DNA of 64,000 nucleotides, taken from NCBI RefSeq assembly GCF_040499845.1, contig NZ_CP159342.1:2294001-2358000 (forward strand). Direction: 5' to 3'. The position numbers and the translations under genes were made by a program. How positions within the stretch are numbered: position 1 is the first letter of the stretch; each line of letters opens with the position of its first letter. Below are positions 63,466 to 64,000 of the stretch, in pieces. The DNA comes from Micromonospora sp. CCTCC AA 2012012. GTDB taxonomy: Bacteria > Actinomycetota > Actinomycetes > Mycobacteriales > Micromonosporaceae. The notes beneath the pieces are model-generated. The model saw nothing but the letters and a program-made list of their open reading frames with translations, was not told the origin of the DNA and searched no databases.

Positions 63466-64000
63466 TCAGCCGCGGGTCAGCACGACCTTGAGGGCACCCG
63501 TCTCCGCCGGCCGGGCGAAGACGTCGTACGCCTCGACGATGCGGTCGAGGGTGAACCGGTGGGTCACCATCTGCGCCGTGTCGAGCTGGCCGGCGACCAG
63601 CATGTCCAGCAGCTTCGGCGTGGTCCGGGTGTCGACCAGGCCGGTGGTGATGGTGACGTCGCGGATCCACAGCTGCTCCAGGTGCAGGGTGGCCGGCTTG
63701 CCGTGCACGCCGATGTTGGCCACCCGGCCGCCGGGACGGACCAGCGCCGCGCAGAGTTCGAAGGTCGCCGGGGTGCCGACCGCCTCGATCACCACGTCCG
63801 CGCCGAGCCCGTCGGTCAGCTCCCGGACGACCCCCTCGGGGTTGCCGTCGGCCAGCACCGTCACGTCGGCGCCGAACTGCTTCGCCGCGTCCAGCCGGCG
63901 CTGCGCCATGTCGACGGCGACGACGTGGGTCGGCGAGTAGAGCTTCGCGGTCAGGATCGCGGCCAGCCCGATCGGGCCGGCGCCGACCACCACCACGGTG
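63466..64000 (-). CDS. Zinc-dependent alcohol dehydrogenase (MDR family), C-terminal part
   Basis: About 178 codons are inside the window; the start lies beyond base 64000. The visible part is the NAD(P)-binding half: VVVVGAGPIGLAAILTAKLY (G-x-G-x-x-G), then HVVAVDMAQRRLDAAKQFGA with the acidic Asp at the end of beta 2, favouring NAD over NADP. VIEAVGTPATFELCAALVRP and GRVANIGVHGKPATLHLEQL follow, and the end is GALKVVLTRG. It is a medium-chain dehydrogenase like threonine, sorbitol or alcohol dehydrogenases. The zinc ligands are in the missing part, so the substrate is open. Confidence 0.9.
   Translation of the reverse strand, partial: TVVVVGAGPIGLAAILTAKLYSPTHVVAVDMAQRRLDAAKQFGADVTVLADGNPEGVVRELTDGLGADVVIEAVGTPATFELCAALVRPGGRVANIGVHGKPATLHLEQLWIRDVTITTGLVDTRTTPKLLDMLVAGQLDTAQMVTHRFTLDRIVEAYDVFARPAETGALKVVLTRG

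Overview
The window is very GC-rich DNA, with strong G/C bias at third codon positions, frequent GTG starts and many ATGA/GTGA gene overlaps. It carries a glnX-glnH-pknG signalling operon, a c-di-AMP riboswitch in front of an rpf gene, large secreted hydrolases and LAL regulators. Together these point to a filamentous actinomycete, most likely Micromonosporaceae (Micromonospora-like). The genus is an inference; no rRNA is present. About 55 genes are called, most of them chromosomal and ordinary. I see no prophage, insertion sequence, CRISPR array or large biosynthetic cluster.

Layout. 1-5340 (+): the end of a penicillin-binding protein, a CaiB/BaiF CoA-transferase, and a NadC / DUF1330 / PhzF trio. 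5367-14337 (-): one tightly packed operon glnX - glnH - coiled-coil protein - pknG - VWA protein - NACHT NTPase. It resembles the mycobacterial amino-acid-sensing GlnX/GlnH/PknG module with extra parts, and pknG is interrupted by an in-frame TAG. 14997-24417: secreted M4 protease, YbaB-like protein, radical SAM enzyme, Rpf/LysM protein under a ydaO-type riboswitch, GH3 glycosidase, LAL regulator. 24530-33827: SnoaL-like protein plus MFS pump, HtpG, a FadR-type regulator with an alkylglycerol-monooxygenase-like enzyme and a lysoplasmalogenase (a candidate ether-lipid operon), a subtilase, a Cys-rich secreted protein, SmpB. 33835-39047: PrsW-like protease, a second GH3, and a divergent GH16 laminarinase around a CebR-like operator.

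39076-46657: a 1941-residue TIR / degenerate metallophosphoesterase / NACHT / pentapeptide / 15x WD40 protein beside an ion-transporter-superfamily gene. 46757-58850: a deletion-frameshift F420/LLM oxidoreductase pseudogene, membrane and metabolic genes, an FAD oxidoreductase, a nucleotidyltransferase-like protein, an esterase, and a TetR/MFS pair. 58922-60812 (-): an unusual unit made of a promoter, a 42-codon Trp-rich reading frame, a T-tract terminator, tRNA-Trp, rtcB and tRNA-Arg. Its RNA can form competing hairpins in the geometry of ribosome-mediated attenuation. 60912-64000: a DUF3800-like protein, a decayed small gene, a hypothetical protein, an esterase and the start-truncated end of a zinc alcohol dehydrogenase.

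The main leads are the Trp-leader/tRNA-Trp/rtcB/tRNA-Arg unit, the amber-split pknG in an enlarged operon, the TIR-NACHT-WD40 protein with a dead phosphoesterase domain, and the AGMO-like/lysoplasmalogenase operon. All functions are inferred from sequence; none was tested by a database search here.
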